Assembly: GCF_021590045.1 (NCBI RefSeq)
Contig: NZ_CP062221.1
Coordinates: 1,116,001-1,180,000 of the forward strand
Reading direction: 5' to 3'
From: Cellulomonas palmilytica
GTDB lineage: Bacteria; Actinomycetota; Actinomycetes; Actinomycetales; Cellulomonadaceae
Length of the DNA: 64,000 bases
This document shows positions 26,232 through 35,173 of the stretch, piece after piece. Position numbers and translations under genes: made by a program. The notes under the pieces were generated by a model, which saw nothing but the letters and a program-made list of their open reading frames with translations, was not told where the DNA came from and did no database searches. How positions within the stretch are numbered: the first letter of the stretch is position 1; each line of letters starts with the position of its first letter.

Positions 26232-26966
26232 TCAGAGCAGCGGCAGCATGCGCCCGAGGTCGGGCAGCGAGTCCCCGGTCCACCGCGGCGCGAGCGCGAC
26301 GGCGAGCGCGTCCACGTCGTACGGCTCCCGCCCGGCGGCGAGCCGCACCCACCGGCGCGGGTCGGTGACCTCGAGGTCCCACCCGCCGCGCGCGACGACG
26401 ATCGCGAGCAGCTCGTCGGCGACGAGGCGCAGCGCCCCGGGCTCGACGGGGTCGGGTCCGGCCCCGGCGCCGGGCACGCGGTGCACGGACGCGAACAGGT
26501 CGTCGGCGTGCACGACGAGCTCGACGACGCGCGAGACGGTCATGGTGGACAGCCGGACGGGTCCGCGTCGGGCCTGGACGACGCCGTCCGTCCCCCCGTG
26601 CGAGGAGAGGGTCGCGAACGCGGCGGCGGCGCGCGCGTCGATCCACGCGACGGGGTCGTCGGCGACCTGCGCGGCGAGCTCGCGCGTGGTGTCGGCGATG
26701 TCGGCGGCGCGGCCCGCGTACGTGCCGAGGTACTCGGCGAGCGTGAGCGGCACGGTCCCGGCGGGCAGCGGCGTGCAGGCGGCGAGGGCGTCCATGGCGC
26801 GCCCGACGTGCGCGACGAGCTCGGTGACGGTCCAGCCCTCGAGGACGGACGGGGCGTCCCCGACTCCGGAGCCGGCGGCGTCGTCGACCACGTCGACGAC
26901 CCACGCACGCAGGCGCTCCCACTGGTCGTGCAGCGCGGTCGTGGCCTCGGCGAGCGTCGCGGTCAT
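26232..26966 (-). CDS. Maleylpyruvate isomerase family protein
   Basis: A 244-aa DinB-like four-helix protein of the mycothiol-dependent maleylpyruvate isomerase family. Family members use mycothiol, the thiol whose synthesis starts with mshA at the right end of this window. The N-terminal part has WERLRAWVVDVVDD and the conserved EGWTVTELVAHVGRAMD with the metal-site His (HVG) at ~60; VVELVVHADDLFASV at ~160 holds another likely ligand. The C-terminal ~70 residues resemble the family's SCP2-like tail. ATG at 26966 lies 6 nt after CAGGAT, a weak leaderless pattern. Exact substrate unknown. Confidence 0.82.
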   Translation of the reverse strand: MTATLAEATTALHDQWERLRAWVVDVVDDAAGSGVGDAPSVLEGWTVTELVAHVGRAMDALAACTPLPAGTVPLTLAEYLGTYAGRAADIADTTRELAAQVADDPVAWIDARAAAAFATLSSHGGTDGVVQARRGPVRLSTMTVSRVVELVVHADDLFASVHRVPGAGAGPDPVEPGALRLVADELLAIVVARGGWDLEVTDPRRWVRLAAGREPYDVDALAVALAPRWTGDSLPDLGRMLPLL

Positions 26967-27006
26967 GCCGTCATCCTGCCGTGCGCGGGGCGACGACGCG
27001 GCTGGT

Positions 27007-28242
27007 TCAGGGCCGGCTGCGGACGTGCTCGGCGAGGAAGTCCGCGACGAGTGCGCCGACCTGGTCCTCCTCGATGAGGAACCCGTCGTGCCCGAAGTCG
27101 GAGTGCACGACGCGCACGGGCCCCGCACCGGGGACGTGCGCGGCGATCCGCTCGGACTGCGCGACGGGGAACAGCCGGTCGGTGTCGACGGCGACGACGA
27201 GCGCGCGCGCGGTGATCTGCGACAGCGCGTTGTCCACGCCGCCGCGGTCGCGGCCCAGGTCGTGCGTGAGCATGGTGCGGGTCAGGGTGACGTACGTGTT
27301 CGCGTCGAACCGCCGCGCGAGCTTGTCGCCGTGGTGCTCGAGGTAGGACTGCACGGCGAACCGGCCGCCCTCGAGGGGGTCCTCGGCGCCCTGCGGGATG
27401 CGGCCGAACCGCTCGTCGAGCTCGTACGCGGACCGGTAGCTCTGGTGCGCGATCTGCCGGGCGAGCCCGAGCCCGCGGTGCGGGCCCTCGCCGGGCGCGG
27501 CGTCGTAGTAGTCGCCGCCGCGGAACGCCGGGTCCTGCTGGATCGCGACGAGCTGCGTGTGGAAGTTGGCGATCTGGTCGCCGGAGCTCGCCGCGGTCGT
27601 CGCGATCGCGACGAACGCCTCGACGCGCTCGGGCTCGGACGCGGCCCACTCGAGCACGCGCTGCCCGCCCATGGAGGCCCCGATGACGAGCGCCCAGCGG
27701 CGGATGCCGAGCAGGTCGGCGAGCCGGACCTCGGCCGCGACCTGGTCGCGCACGGACAGCACGGGGAACCGCGAGCCCCAGGGGCGTCCGTCGGGCGCGG
27801 GGGAGGCGGGGCCGGTGGACCCCTGGCAGCCGCCGAGCACGTTGGGGGCGACGACGAACCAGCGGTCGGTGTCGATGGGCGCGCCGGGCCCGACCATCGA
27901 CTGCCACCACCCCGGCGTGGGGTGGCCGTCGCCCGCGTCGCCGGTGACGTGCGAGTCGCCGGTGAGGGCGTGCAGCACGAGGACCGCGTTGGAGCCGTCC
28001 TCGGCGAGCGTGCCCCACGTCTCGTAGGCGAGGCGCACGGCGGGCAGGCGGCCGCCGGACTCCAGGGCGAACGGTCCGAGGTCGGCGAGCTGCCGGCGCC
28101 CGAGCGGGTCGCCGTCCTGCCACGCGGCCGAGGCGGGCACCGGGGGGCGCTCCGCGACCGGCACGCGGCTGGTCCGGGTACGGGCGTGCGCGCTGCCGGC
28201 CGGGTGGCTCACGGCAGCGGCCGTCACGTTCTCGTCGGACAC
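27007..28242 (-). CDS. metX: Homoserine O-acetyltransferase
   Basis: Transfers an acyl group from acyl-CoA to homoserine, the first dedicated step of methionine synthesis; its product is used by MetY next door. The 411-aa protein is an alpha/beta hydrolase fold. The nucleophile is Ser190 in VIGASMGGQ, with Asp in VAVDTDRLFP and His in GHDGFLIEE as the rest of the triad. LGGCQGSTGP and LHALTGDSH are conserved family segments. Acetyl versus succinyl specificity is assumed from the actinobacterial context. GTG at 28242 is 8 nt after TAGATT. The N-terminal 40 residues are variable. It lies downstream of metY on the same strand but seems to have its own promoter. Confidence 0.93.
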   Translation of the reverse strand: MSDENVTAAAVSHPAGSAHARTRTSRVPVAERPPVPASAAWQDGDPLGRRQLADLGPFALESGGRLPAVRLAYETWGTLAEDGSNAVLVLHALTGDSHVTGDAGDGHPTPGWWQSMVGPGAPIDTDRWFVVAPNVLGGCQGSTGPASPAPDGRPWGSRFPVLSVRDQVAAEVRLADLLGIRRWALVIGASMGGQRVLEWAASEPERVEAFVAIATTAASSGDQIANFHTQLVAIQQDPAFRGGDYYDAAPGEGPHRGLGLARQIAHQSYRSAYELDERFGRIPQGAEDPLEGGRFAVQSYLEHHGDKLARRFDANTYVTLTRTMLTHDLGRDRGGVDNALSQITARALVVAVDTDRLFPVAQSERIAAHVPGAGPVRVVHSDFGHDGFLIEEDQVGALVADFLAEHVRSRP

Positions 28243-28250
28243 GGTCAGCC

Positions 28251-28256
28251 AATCTA
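28251..28256 (-). promoter_or_regulatory. -10 box of metX
   Basis: TAGATT on the minus strand, 8 nt before the GTG at 28242. Confidence 0.45.
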
Positions 28257-28352
28257 CGGAAGGGGGAGGAACCTCGCCCGGCGTCCCGTCCACCGGGACG
28301 GCGGTGGCGTCGGGCGGGGTGGTCGCACGGCGGGCCGTGCGGGGTGCGGACC

Positions 28353-28380
28353 GGGCGGGTGTCCGGGGTGACGCCCGCCC
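28353..28380 (-). terminator. Hairpin after metY
   Basis: An 11-bp stem (GGGCGGGTGTC on the plus strand, one G-U pair) with a 6-nt loop begins 11 nt beyond the metY stop. No U-tract. Confidence 0.55.
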
Positions 28381-28391
28381 GGCCCGGGTGC

Positions 28392-29711
28392 TCAGGCGCC
28401 CTTGGCGGCGCGGAAGCCGGCCTCGAGGTCGGCCAGGATGTCGTCGACGTGCTCGATGCCGACCGCGAGCCGCACGAGGCCGGGCGTGACGCCGGACAGC
28501 GCCTGCTCCTCCTCGGTGAGCTGGCTGTGCGTGGTCGAGGCGGGGTGGATGACGAGCGAGCGCACGTCACCGATGTTCGCGACGTTCGAGTGCAGCTCGA
28601 GCGCCGAGACGAACGCCTGGCCGGCCGCGGAGCCGCCCTCGATCTCGAACGCGAGGACGGCGCCGCCGCCGCGGGGCGCGTACTTGACCTGGTTGGCGTG
28701 CCACGGGCTCGACTCGAGGCCCGAGTAGTGCACGCCGAGCACGTCGTCGCGCGCCTCGAGCCACTGCGCGACCTTGGTGGCGTTCTCGACGTGGCGCTCG
28801 AGGCGCAGCGACAGGGTCTCGATGCCCTGCGAGATGAGGAACGCGTTGAACGGCGAGATCGCCGAGCCGAGGTCGCGCAGGAGCTGGATGCGCGCCTTGA
28901 GGATGTAGGACAGGTTGGCGCCGAACGCGGAGCCGACGCCGAGCGCCTCGGCGATCTTGAGGCCGTGGTACGACGGGTCGGGCAGGTTGAAGCCGGGGAA
29001 GCGGTCCGGGTACTGCGCGTAGTCGAACGTGCCGCCGTCGACGATCACGCCGCCGATCGCGGAGCCGTGCCCGCCGAGGTACTTGGTGGCGGAGTGCACG
29101 ACGACGTCGGCGCCCCACTTCAGCGGGTTGATCAGGTAGGGCGTCGCGACGGTGTTGTCGACGATGAGCGGCACGCCGTACTCGTGCGCGACGCCGGCGA
29201 CGAGCTCGATGTCGAGCACGTCGGACTTCGGGTTGGGGATCGTCTCGGCGAAGAACGCCTTGGTGTTGGGGCGGATCGCGGCGCGCCAGGCCTCGGCGTC
29301 GTGCGGGTCGTCGACGAACGTCGTCTCGACGCCCAGCTTGGGCAGCGTGTAGTGCAGCAGGTTGTACGTGCCGCCGTAGAGCGAGGGGCTCGCGACGACG
29401 TGGTCGCCGGCCTCGGCGACGTTGAGGATCGCGAACGTCTCGGCGGCCTGGCCGGACGCGACGAGGAGCGCGCCGACGCCGCCCTCGAGGGACGCGATGC
29501 GGTTCTCGACGACCTCCTGCGTGGGGTTGCCGATGCGCGTGTAGATCGGGCCGAGGTCCTGGAGGGCGAAGCGCGCGGCGGCGGTCCCGGCGTCCGGGAA
29601 CACGTAGGACGTGGTCTGGTAGATCGGCAGGGCGCGGGCGCCGGTGGCCGCGTCGGGGGTCTGGCCGGCGTGGATCTGGCGGGTCTCGAAGTTCCAGTTC
29701 TCGTTGCTCAC
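28392..29711 (-). CDS. metY: O-acetylhomoserine sulfhydrylase
   Basis: A PLP enzyme of the Cys/Met metabolism family that converts O-acetylhomoserine and sulfide to homocysteine. The 439-aa length is typical of the bifunctional O-acetylhomoserine/O-acetylserine group. The PLP lysine is in HSATKYLGGHGS (~210). SGQAAETFAILN and VDNTVATPYL, the substrate and cofactor segments, are intact, as is the C-terminal LVIHPASTTHSQL. GTG at 29711 has AAGGAG 7 nt upstream. Upstream lies a ~190-nt leader with a leaderless seven-residue ORF ending in Cys-Arg and several hairpins, so regulation by cysteine or arginine tRNA charging is possible. It precedes metX. Confidence 0.95.
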   Translation of the reverse strand: MSNENWNFETRQIHAGQTPDAATGARALPIYQTTSYVFPDAGTAAARFALQDLGPIYTRIGNPTQEVVENRIASLEGGVGALLVASGQAAETFAILNVAEAGDHVVASPSLYGGTYNLLHYTLPKLGVETTFVDDPHDAEAWRAAIRPNTKAFFAETIPNPKSDVLDIELVAGVAHEYGVPLIVDNTVATPYLINPLKWGADVVVHSATKYLGGHGSAIGGVIVDGGTFDYAQYPDRFPGFNLPDPSYHGLKIAEALGVGSAFGANLSYILKARIQLLRDLGSAISPFNAFLISQGIETLSLRLERHVENATKVAQWLEARDDVLGVHYSGLESSPWHANQVKYAPRGGGAVLAFEIEGGSAAGQAFVSALELHSNVANIGDVRSLVIHPASTTHSQLTEEEQALSGVTPGLVRLAVGIEHVDDILADLEAGFRAAKGA

Positions 29712-29736
29712 TGCTGGCTCCTTGTGGCGGGGTGGG

Positions 29737-29775
29737 TCCGCGGGGAGCTCGGGCAGCCGACGTCCGACCCGCGGA
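29737..29775 (-). promoter_or_regulatory. Hairpin in the metY leader near the ribosome site
   Basis: TCCGCGGG and CCCGCGGA pair across 23 nt. The stem ends 12 nt before the AAGGAG of metY, so it could influence translation. Two smaller hairpins lie between it and the short upstream ORF. Confidence 0.4.
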
Positions 29776-29878
29776 GGGGGGAGTGGCGCACGGTCGAGAC
29801 GGGCTGGTGCGGGGCGTCGTCGGGCCGGAGCGAGGTCCGGGCGGCGACCTGCCCGCAGGCATGCCGAACGTGCGCTGG

Positions 29879-29902
29879 TCAGCGACACATTCGACGAAGC
29901 AT
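29879..29902 (-). CDS. Leaderless upstream ORF MLRRMCR before metY
   Basis: Seven codons and a TGA encode MLRRMCR. The ATG follows a TAGCCT box by 6 nt, the leaderless spacing shown by full genes in this window. Cys and Arg at the end, just before the stop, suggest a leader peptide whose translation senses charged tRNA-Cys or tRNA-Arg and controls metY through the hairpins downstream. This is inference; Cys-containing uORFs before sulfur genes are known in actinobacteria. Confidence 0.5.
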   Translation of the reverse strand: MLRRMCR

Positions 29903-29908
29903 GGGCCG

Positions 29909-29914
29909 AGGCTA
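29909..29914 (-). promoter_or_regulatory. -10 box for the metY leader
   Basis: TAGCCT on the minus strand, 6 nt before the ATG of the uORF. Confidence 0.55.
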
Positions 29915-30258
29915 CGGGCTGCGTCCGCGCCGCAAAACGGCCGTCTTGCCATGTGGGATGGCCGTCTCATCTCCGTCCGTCGCGGTGCTGGTCGGGACCT
30001 ACGTCTCAGATGGTGGACGCATCCCGTCGCATCTGTCGGGTTCGTCCCGGATGTGACTGCTGTGAAAGGAGTGACTCTTGTGACTGGAGTTCACTTCTGT
30101 GGCACGCGTGGGTACCGTCCGAGAACACGGACCTCACCGTCGAGGTCACGGCCGTGGGCGGACGTGCCGATGACATCGGTACGAACGCGCCGGACCGGAC
30201 ATCACCGGCACCCGGGCGGGAACGGCGAGACATCGGCACGACGAAGGGCACGCACCAG
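29915..30258. other. Divergent regulatory region metY / NlpC-P60
   Basis: No gene. It holds the metY promoter side at the left and a set of 9-bp spaced repeats at 30053-30094 towards the right, followed by about 160 nt before the peptidase start. Confidence 0.5.
30053..30094 (+). promoter_or_regulatory. Direct-repeat operator candidate (GTGAC every 9 bp)
   Basis: GTGAC begins at 30053, 30071 and 30080, GTGAA at 30062 and GTTCAC at 30089, all exactly 9 bp apart. Direct repeats of this type are used by response regulators such as MtrA, which controls wall hydrolases in actinobacteria. The regulator is inferred. Confidence 0.45.
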
Positions 30259-31701
30259 GTGGAGCGACGAGGACGACGAGCGCGCGGCGCAGGCGCGCTC
30301 ACGGTCGCGACGATCGCGGCGCTGCTCGTCAGCGCGCCCGGCGCCGTCGCCGACCCCACGGGCCCCAGCGACCAGGACGTGCGCGACGCACGCGCCGCCG
30401 TCGGCCGCGCCGAGCGGTCCGTCGCCGAGATGGAGATCCGCCTCGCGCAGCTGTCCGCCGAGTCCGACACGGCGACCCTCCAGGTCCAGCAGGCCGGCGA
30501 GGCGTACACGCAGGCCATGAGCGACGCGCAGGCCGCGCAGCAGACCGCCGACGACGCCCAGGAGCGCGCCGACCAGGCCGCCGAGGACGCCGAGCGGGCG
30601 CGCCGCGAGCTCGTCGCGATCGCCCGGCAGGTCGCACGGTCCGGCGGGTCGGCCGACCTCGTCGAGTCCCTGCTGTCCGCCGAGGGCTTCGCCGACGTCG
30701 CTCGTCGGACCTCCGCGATGGACCAGATCACCCGCAAGGCCGACTCGGCCGTGCAGGGCTACCAGGCCGCCCGGCTCGTCTCGAGCACGCTGGCCGGCAC
30801 GGCGAGCGACGCCGCCGCGACCGCGTCCCGCGCGCAGGACGACGCGCAGTCCGCGCTCGACCACGCGCAGGAGCTCGCCGACCAGGCGGACGCCGCGCAG
30901 GCCGCCGCGCAGACCGAGCGCGAGGCGCTCCTGCAGCAGCTCGCCGCCGCGCGCAGCACGAGCATCGAGGTCGAGCGCGAGCGGCAGGCGGCCATCGAGG
31001 CCGAGCGTCGCGCACGCGAGGAGGAGGAGGCTCGTCGCCGCCGCGAGGAGCAGCAGGACCCGACGCCCGTCGAGACCCCCGACCCGGAGCCGGTCCGCAC
31101 GCCGGACCCGGAGCCGACACGCGACCCGGAGCCCGACCCGACGACTCCCGCGCCGAACCCCACGACGCCCGCGCCGCGTCCGACGACCCCGGCCCCGAAC
31201 CCGACGACCCCGGCGCCGAACCCGACCACGCCGGCCCCGAACCCGACGACCCCCGCCCCGCGGCCCACGACGCCCGCGCCGGCGCCCACGCCGACCGACC
31301 GGTACGGCCTCGGCACCGGGGTCTCGCGCGGCTCGGCGTCGCAGGGGCAGAAGGCGGTCGCGGTCGCGAAGACCCGACTGGGCGCGCCCTACGTGTGGGG
31401 CGGCACGGGCCCGGGCTACGACTGCTCGGGGCTCACCATGACGTCGTGGAGCGCCGCGGGCGTCTCGCTGTACCGGACCTCGCGGGACCAGTACAAGCAG
31501 GTGCTCAAGATCCGCTACGCCGACATGCGCCCCGGTGACCTGGTGTTCTGGGGCACCAACCCGAACAACCCGGACTCGATCTACCACGTCGCGATGTACA
31601 TCGGCGGCGGGCAGATCATCGAGGCCCCGCGGCCGGGCCTGACGGTGCGCATCACGTCGATGCGCTACTCGGGCTCCATGCCGTTCGCCGGCCGGCCGTG
31701 A
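30259..31701 (+). CDS. Secreted NlpC/P60 peptidoglycan endopeptidase (RipA-like)
   Basis: Cleaves stem peptides of peptidoglycan, probably during septation or growth. The 480-aa protein has a signal peptide (residues ~1-33, ending AVADP), a long coiled-coil of Ala/Gln/Glu heptads (~40-250), a Pro/Thr linker with NPTTPAP repeats (~270-345) and the NlpC/P60 domain (~355-480) with catalytic Cys in YDCSGLT, His in YHVAMYIGG and the final polar residue in IIEAPRPG. This order is that of RipA-type hydrolases. The GTG start has GAAGGG 10 nt upstream. The 9-bp repeat cluster at 30053 suggests control by a response regulator. It converges on ppa through a strong terminator. Confidence 0.93.
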   Translation: MERRGRRARGAGALTVATIAALLVSAPGAVADPTGPSDQDVRDARAAVGRAERSVAEMEIRLAQLSAESDTATLQVQQAGEAYTQAMSDAQAAQQTADDAQERADQAAEDAERARRELVAIARQVARSGGSADLVESLLSAEGFADVARRTSAMDQITRKADSAVQGYQAARLVSSTLAGTASDAAATASRAQDDAQSALDHAQELADQADAAQAAAQTEREALLQQLAAARSTSIEVERERQAAIEAERRAREEEEARRRREEQQDPTPVETPDPEPVRTPDPEPTRDPEPDPTTPAPNPTTPAPRPTTPAPNPTTPAPNPTTPAPNPTTPAPRPTTPAPAPTPTDRYGLGTGVSRGSASQGQKAVAVAKTRLGAPYVWGGTGPGYDCSGLTMTSWSAAGVSLYRTSRDQYKQVLKIRYADMRPGDLVFWGTNPNNPDSIYHVAMYIGGGQIIEAPRPGLTVRITSMRYSGSMPFAGRP

Positions 31702-31729
31702 CCTGACGGCGGTCCACGGACCGGTGCGC

Positions 31730-31769
31730 GACGAAGGCCCGGCCCCTCGCGGGGTACCGGGCCTTCGTC
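31730..31769. terminator. Bidirectional terminator between NlpC/P60 gene and ppa
   Basis: GACGAAGGCCCGG and CCGGGCCTTCGTC form the outer stem, CCCC/GGGG the inner stem, with a two-nt bulge and a TCGC loop. The same stem sequence recurs at 57714-57753. Confidence 0.85.
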
Positions 31770-31797
31770 GTACCCGGGCTGGGAGCCCGGGTGAGGC

Positions 31798-32295
31798 TCA
31801 GTGCTGGTCGTAGCCGGAGTCGATCGCGCGCTGGCGCGAGCGCTGGATCTCCGCCTCGGCCTCCGCGCGGCCCACCCAGTGCGCGCCCTCGACGGACTTG
31901 CCGGGCTCGAGGTCCTTGTAGACCTCGAAGAAGTGCTGGATCTCGAGGCGGTGGAAGTCGGAGACGTCGTCGATGTCCTGACGCCACGCGGCGCGCTGGT
32001 CGCCCGTCGGCACGCACAGGACCTTGTCGTCGCCGCCGGCCTCGTCGCGCATGCGGAACATGCCGAGCGCGCGGCAGCGGATGAGGCAGCCCGGGAAGGT
32101 GGGCTCCTCCAGCAGGACGAGCGCGTCCAGCGGGTCGCCGTCCTCGCCCAGCGTGCCCTCGATGAACCCGTAGTCGTCCGGGTAGCGGGTCGAGGTGAAG
32201 AGCATGCGGTCGAGCCGGATCCGCCCCGTCGCGTGATCCACCTCGTACTTGTTCCGCTGACCCTTCGGGATCTCGATCGTGACGTCGAACTCCAC
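31798..32295 (-). CDS. ppa: Inorganic pyrophosphatase
   Basis: Hydrolyses pyrophosphate to two phosphates, pulling biosynthetic reactions forward; cytoplasmic and Mg-dependent. The 165-aa length is usual for family I. The signature [10 protein letters not shown] (~53-62) and the conserved [12 protein letters not shown] and [11 protein letters not shown] segments are intact. GTG at 32295 is used because GGAG lies 4 nt upstream and EFDVTIEIP begins there. It is convergent with the NlpC/P60 gene and divergent from dacB. Confidence 0.96.
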   Translation of the reverse strand: MEFDVTIEIPKGQRNKYEVDHATGRIRLDRMLFTSTRYPDDYGFIEGTLGEDGDPLDALVLLEEPTFPGCLIRCRALGMFRMRDEAGGDDKVLCVPTGDQRAAWRQDIDDVSDFHRLEIQHFFEVYKDLEPGKSVEGAHWVGRAEAEAEIQRSRQRAIDSGYDQH

Positions 32296-32409
32296 AGCAC
32301 TCCTGTCGGCTCGCCGGCGCACGGCCCACCGGTGGGAGGGGGTGCGCGCTCGCGGCGTGGTTCGGTGACCCGGCGCGCCGGAGGTACAGGCGCACCGACT
32401 GTTCCGTCA

Positions 32410-32415
32410 TAGTCT
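32410..32415 (+). promoter_or_regulatory. -10 box upstream of dacB
   Basis: TAGTCT would start a transcript near 32422, about 55 nt before dacB. The overlapping minus-strand GACTAT could serve ppa. Confidence 0.4.
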
Positions 32416-32477
32416 GACGCACCGGTGGGCCGACCGTCCCATCGGACTTCCCCGAGGCCCCCGAGCGGAGCGTGACG

Positions 32478-33902
32478 ATGGCCACAGGCGCGCGAGTCGT
32501 CGGCACGACGATGCTCGTCCTGGTGCTCGGCGTCGGTGGCTACGTGGCGGCCGACGCGTACGACCTCGCGCCCGGGTTCGTGACGCTCGACCCGGTCCCG
32601 CCGGACCCCGCGCCGTTCCCGACGGCGCCCGCCGCGGTCGAGCCGCCCGACGTGGTCCCCGCGCTGGGACCCGTGCCCGACGACGCGCCCGTGCCGGCCT
32701 CCGCGCCGGTCGACGCTCTCGTCGAGGACCTGGTCGCCGACGAGCGGCTGGGCGAGGGCGGCGCGGTCGGCGTGGTCGTCGCGGACCAGCTCACGGGCGA
32801 GGTCGTCGCGCAGCACGCCGCCGACGTGCCGCGCGAGCCCGCGTCCACCGCGAAGCTCGTCACGGCCGTCGCGGCGCTCGGCACGCTCGACCCGGCCAGC
32901 ACGTTCACGACGAGCGTCGTGCGCGGCCCGGGGAACCAGGTCGTGCTCGTCGGCGGCGGCGACATGATGCTCGCGGCCGACGAGGGCGACGCGACCGTCG
33001 TCAACGGGCGAGCGGGCCTGGGCGACCTCGCGCGAGCCGCGGCCAAGCAGCTCAAGCTCGTCGGGCTGACCGAGGTCACGCTGCGCGTCGACGACACGCT
33101 CTTCACCGGTCCGCGCACGAGCCCCGGCTGGGACGAGGGCGACCTGAACCTCGGTTACGCCGCGCCCGTGACGCCGCTCGCGGTGAAGATCGCGGCGACG
33201 AAGGAGGGCGTGGAGTACCCGCCGCGCTCGCCGGACCCGTCGATGGCCGCCGCGGAGGTCTTCGCGACCCGGCTGACCGAGGCGGGCGTGAAGGTGACCG
33301 GGCACGCGACGCGGGGGCAGGCGCCGTCCGGCGCGACCGTTCTCGCGAGCGTCAGCTCGGCGCCGCTGCAGGACGTCGTGCACTACTTCCTCGAGTCGTC
33401 GGACAACACCATCACCGAGGTCGTCTCGCGTGCCGTCGCGCTCGACCAGGGCCTGCCCGCGAGCTTCGACGGCGGCACGCAGGCCGTGCTGCGCGCCGTC
33501 ACGCGGCTCGGCGCCGACACCACGGGCGCGACCCTGGCCGACGCGTCCGGGCTCGCCGAGGGCTCCCTCCTGACGCCGACCACGCTCCTGGACCTGGTCC
33601 AGCTCGTGTCCGACCCCGCGCACCCCGAGCTGCGCTCCATCGCCGCGGGCATGCCGATCGGCGGGCTCACGGGCACGCTGTCCGACCGCTACCTCACGTC
33701 CGACGCGCGCGGGCTCGTGCGCGCCAAGACCGGCAGCCTGTCCGGGGTCAAGGGCCTCGCGGGCAGCGTGCTCGACTCCCAGGGCCGGCAGCTCACGTTC
33801 GTCGTGCTCGTCAAGCACGCCAAGGAGACCGGCCCGTGGGGCCCGCGCCAGGCGATCGACGAGTTCGTCACCGAGCTGCACGCCTGCGGCTGCCGGGGCT
33901 GA
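32478..33902 (+). CDS. dacB: D-alanyl-D-alanine carboxypeptidase / PBP4 (S13)
   Basis: A penicillin-binding protein 4-type carboxypeptidase/endopeptidase that trims peptidoglycan. The 474-aa protein has an N-terminal membrane segment (RVVGTTMLVLVLGVGGYVAA) and a Pro-rich stretch, then the penicillin-binding core with SxxK (STAK, ~122), SxN (SDN, ~308) and KTG (~415). The large insert between SxxK and SxN is usual for S13. ATG at 32478 has CGGAG 7 nt upstream; the GTG six nt earlier is too close. It is followed after a short gap by the DUF2342 gene, which has its own promoter. Confidence 0.93.
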   Translation: MATGARVVGTTMLVLVLGVGGYVAADAYDLAPGFVTLDPVPPDPAPFPTAPAAVEPPDVVPALGPVPDDAPVPASAPVDALVEDLVADERLGEGGAVGVVVADQLTGEVVAQHAADVPREPASTAKLVTAVAALGTLDPASTFTTSVVRGPGNQVVLVGGGDMMLAADEGDATVVNGRAGLGDLARAAAKQLKLVGLTEVTLRVDDTLFTGPRTSPGWDEGDLNLGYAAPVTPLAVKIAATKEGVEYPPRSPDPSMAAAEVFATRLTEAGVKVTGHATRGQAPSGATVLASVSSAPLQDVVHYFLESSDNTITEVVSRAVALDQGLPASFDGGTQAVLRAVTRLGADTTGATLADASGLAEGSLLTPTTLLDLVQLVSDPAHPELRSIAAGMPIGGLTGTLSDRYLTSDARGLVRAKTGSLSGVKGLAGSVLDSQGRQLTFVVLVKHAKETGPWGPRQAIDEFVTELHACGCRG

Positions 33903-33932
33903 CCGCGCAGGTCGCGGGGGTTCCGCGCGGGT

Positions 33933-33938
33933 TACGGT
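33933..33938 (+). promoter_or_regulatory. -10 box of the DUF2342 gene
   Basis: TACGGT, 7 nt, ATG at 33946. Confidence 0.6.
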
Positions 33939-33945
33939 GAGCCGC

Positions 33946-35070
33946 ATGAGCGCCACGCGCACGACGACGAGCGCCCCCGGTCCCGTCGACTGGGACGCCG
34001 CCGCACGCCTCGCCGCACGCGCCGTGCGCCCCGGGCCGAGCGCGCCGCGCGCCGAGCTCGAGGACCTCGTCGCGGGCCTGCGCGCGGCGGCCGGGCCCGC
34101 CGCCGAGCACGCCGCGCGCGTCACGCGGCTCGAGGCCGCCGACGGTCGCGCCGCCGCCGACGTCTCGCGCGTGCTCGTCGTCGACAGGCCGGGCTGGGCG
34201 CGCGCGAACGTGCGGGTGTTCGAGGTCATGGCCACGCCGCTCGTCGACGCGCTCGCGCAGCCCCGACCCGACGGGTCCCCGCCGCGCGGCTCGTCCGCCG
34301 CGAGCCGGCTCGCCGGGGCCGCGCAGGTCGGCGCCGTGCTCGGCGTCCTGTCGGGCAAGGTGCTCGGGCAGTTCGACCCGTACACGCCCCCCGCGGGCGC
34401 CCCGGCCGGCGCACGCGGCGAGGGGCGCCTGCTGCTCGTCGCGCCCAACGTGCTGCACCTCGAGCGCACGCTGCGCGTCGACCCCGCCGACTTCCGGCTG
34501 TGGGTCGCGCTGCACGAGCAGACCCACGCGTTGCAGTTCGCCGCCGCGCCGTGGCTCGCCGACCACCTGCGGGAGCGGTCCGCCGCGCTGCTCGGCGACG
34601 TCGCGGGGCGGGGCGACGGCCGTGCCGAGGAGACGCTCAGCCGCCTGGTCTCGGCGCTCGGCCGCGTCCTGACCGACGACGAGGCCAGCATCCTCGACGT
34701 CCTGACGCCCGAGCAGCGGCAGGTCGTCGACGAGGTCGGCGCCGTCATGTCGCTGCTCGAGGGGCACGCCGACGTCGCGATGGACGCCGTCGGGCGCACC
34801 GTCGTTCCGTCGGTGCGCGACATCCGGCGCAAGTTCGAGGCGCGCCGCGACGCGCAGTCCCGCGTGCGCGGGCTCGAGTCCGTGCTGCGCCGGCTGCTCG
34901 GGATGGACGCGAAGCTCGCGCAGTACCGCGACGGCGCGGTGTTCGTGCGGGCCGTGCGCTCGCGCGTGGGCGTGAACGGGTTCAACGCGGTGTTCGCCGA
35001 CCGCGCGCACCTGCCCACCGCCGCCGAGATCGCCGACCCCGGCGCCTGGGTGCGCCGCGTGCACGGCTGA
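33946..35070 (+). CDS. DUF2342 zinc-dependent metalloprotease-like protein
   Basis: A 374-aa member of the DUF2342 family, usually found just before tilS in actinobacteria, as here. It carries an HExxH motif ([11 protein letters not shown], ~188-198), so it is annotated as a putative zinc protease. No peptidase activity has been shown that I know of. [10 protein letters not shown] and [15 protein letters not shown] are conserved family segments, and [12 protein letters not shown] provides a later acidic/His motif that may complete the site. No signal peptide or membrane helix is seen. ATG at 33946 is 7 nt after TACGGT. Confidence 0.9.
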   Translation: MSATRTTTSAPGPVDWDAAARLAARAVRPGPSAPRAELEDLVAGLRAAAGPAAEHAARVTRLEAADGRAAADVSRVLVVDRPGWARANVRVFEVMATPLVDALAQPRPDGSPPRGSSAASRLAGAAQVGAVLGVLSGKVLGQFDPYTPPAGAPAGARGEGRLLLVAPNVLHLERTLRVDPADFRLWVALHEQTHALQFAAAPWLADHLRERSAALLGDVAGRGDGRAEETLSRLVSALGRVLTDDEASILDVLTPEQRQVVDEVGAVMSLLEGHADVAMDAVGRTVVPSVRDIRRKFEARRDAQSRVRGLESVLRRLLGMDAKLAQYRDGAVFVRAVRSRVGVNGFNAVFADRAHLPTAAEIADPGAWVRRVHG

Positions 35071-35173
35071 TGCGCGCGCCCGTCGCTGCTGCGTGCGACC
35101 GGCGGTGCGCCCGACGGTGCGCCCGGCGGTGCGCTCGTGGCCGCACCCACGCCCTCCCGGGCGGACGCTGACC

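Noticed and set aside
29712..29914. SAM riboswitch before metY
   Set aside because: No SAM-I, SAM-II or SAM-IV core could be recognised; the region is better explained by the uORF and simple hairpins.
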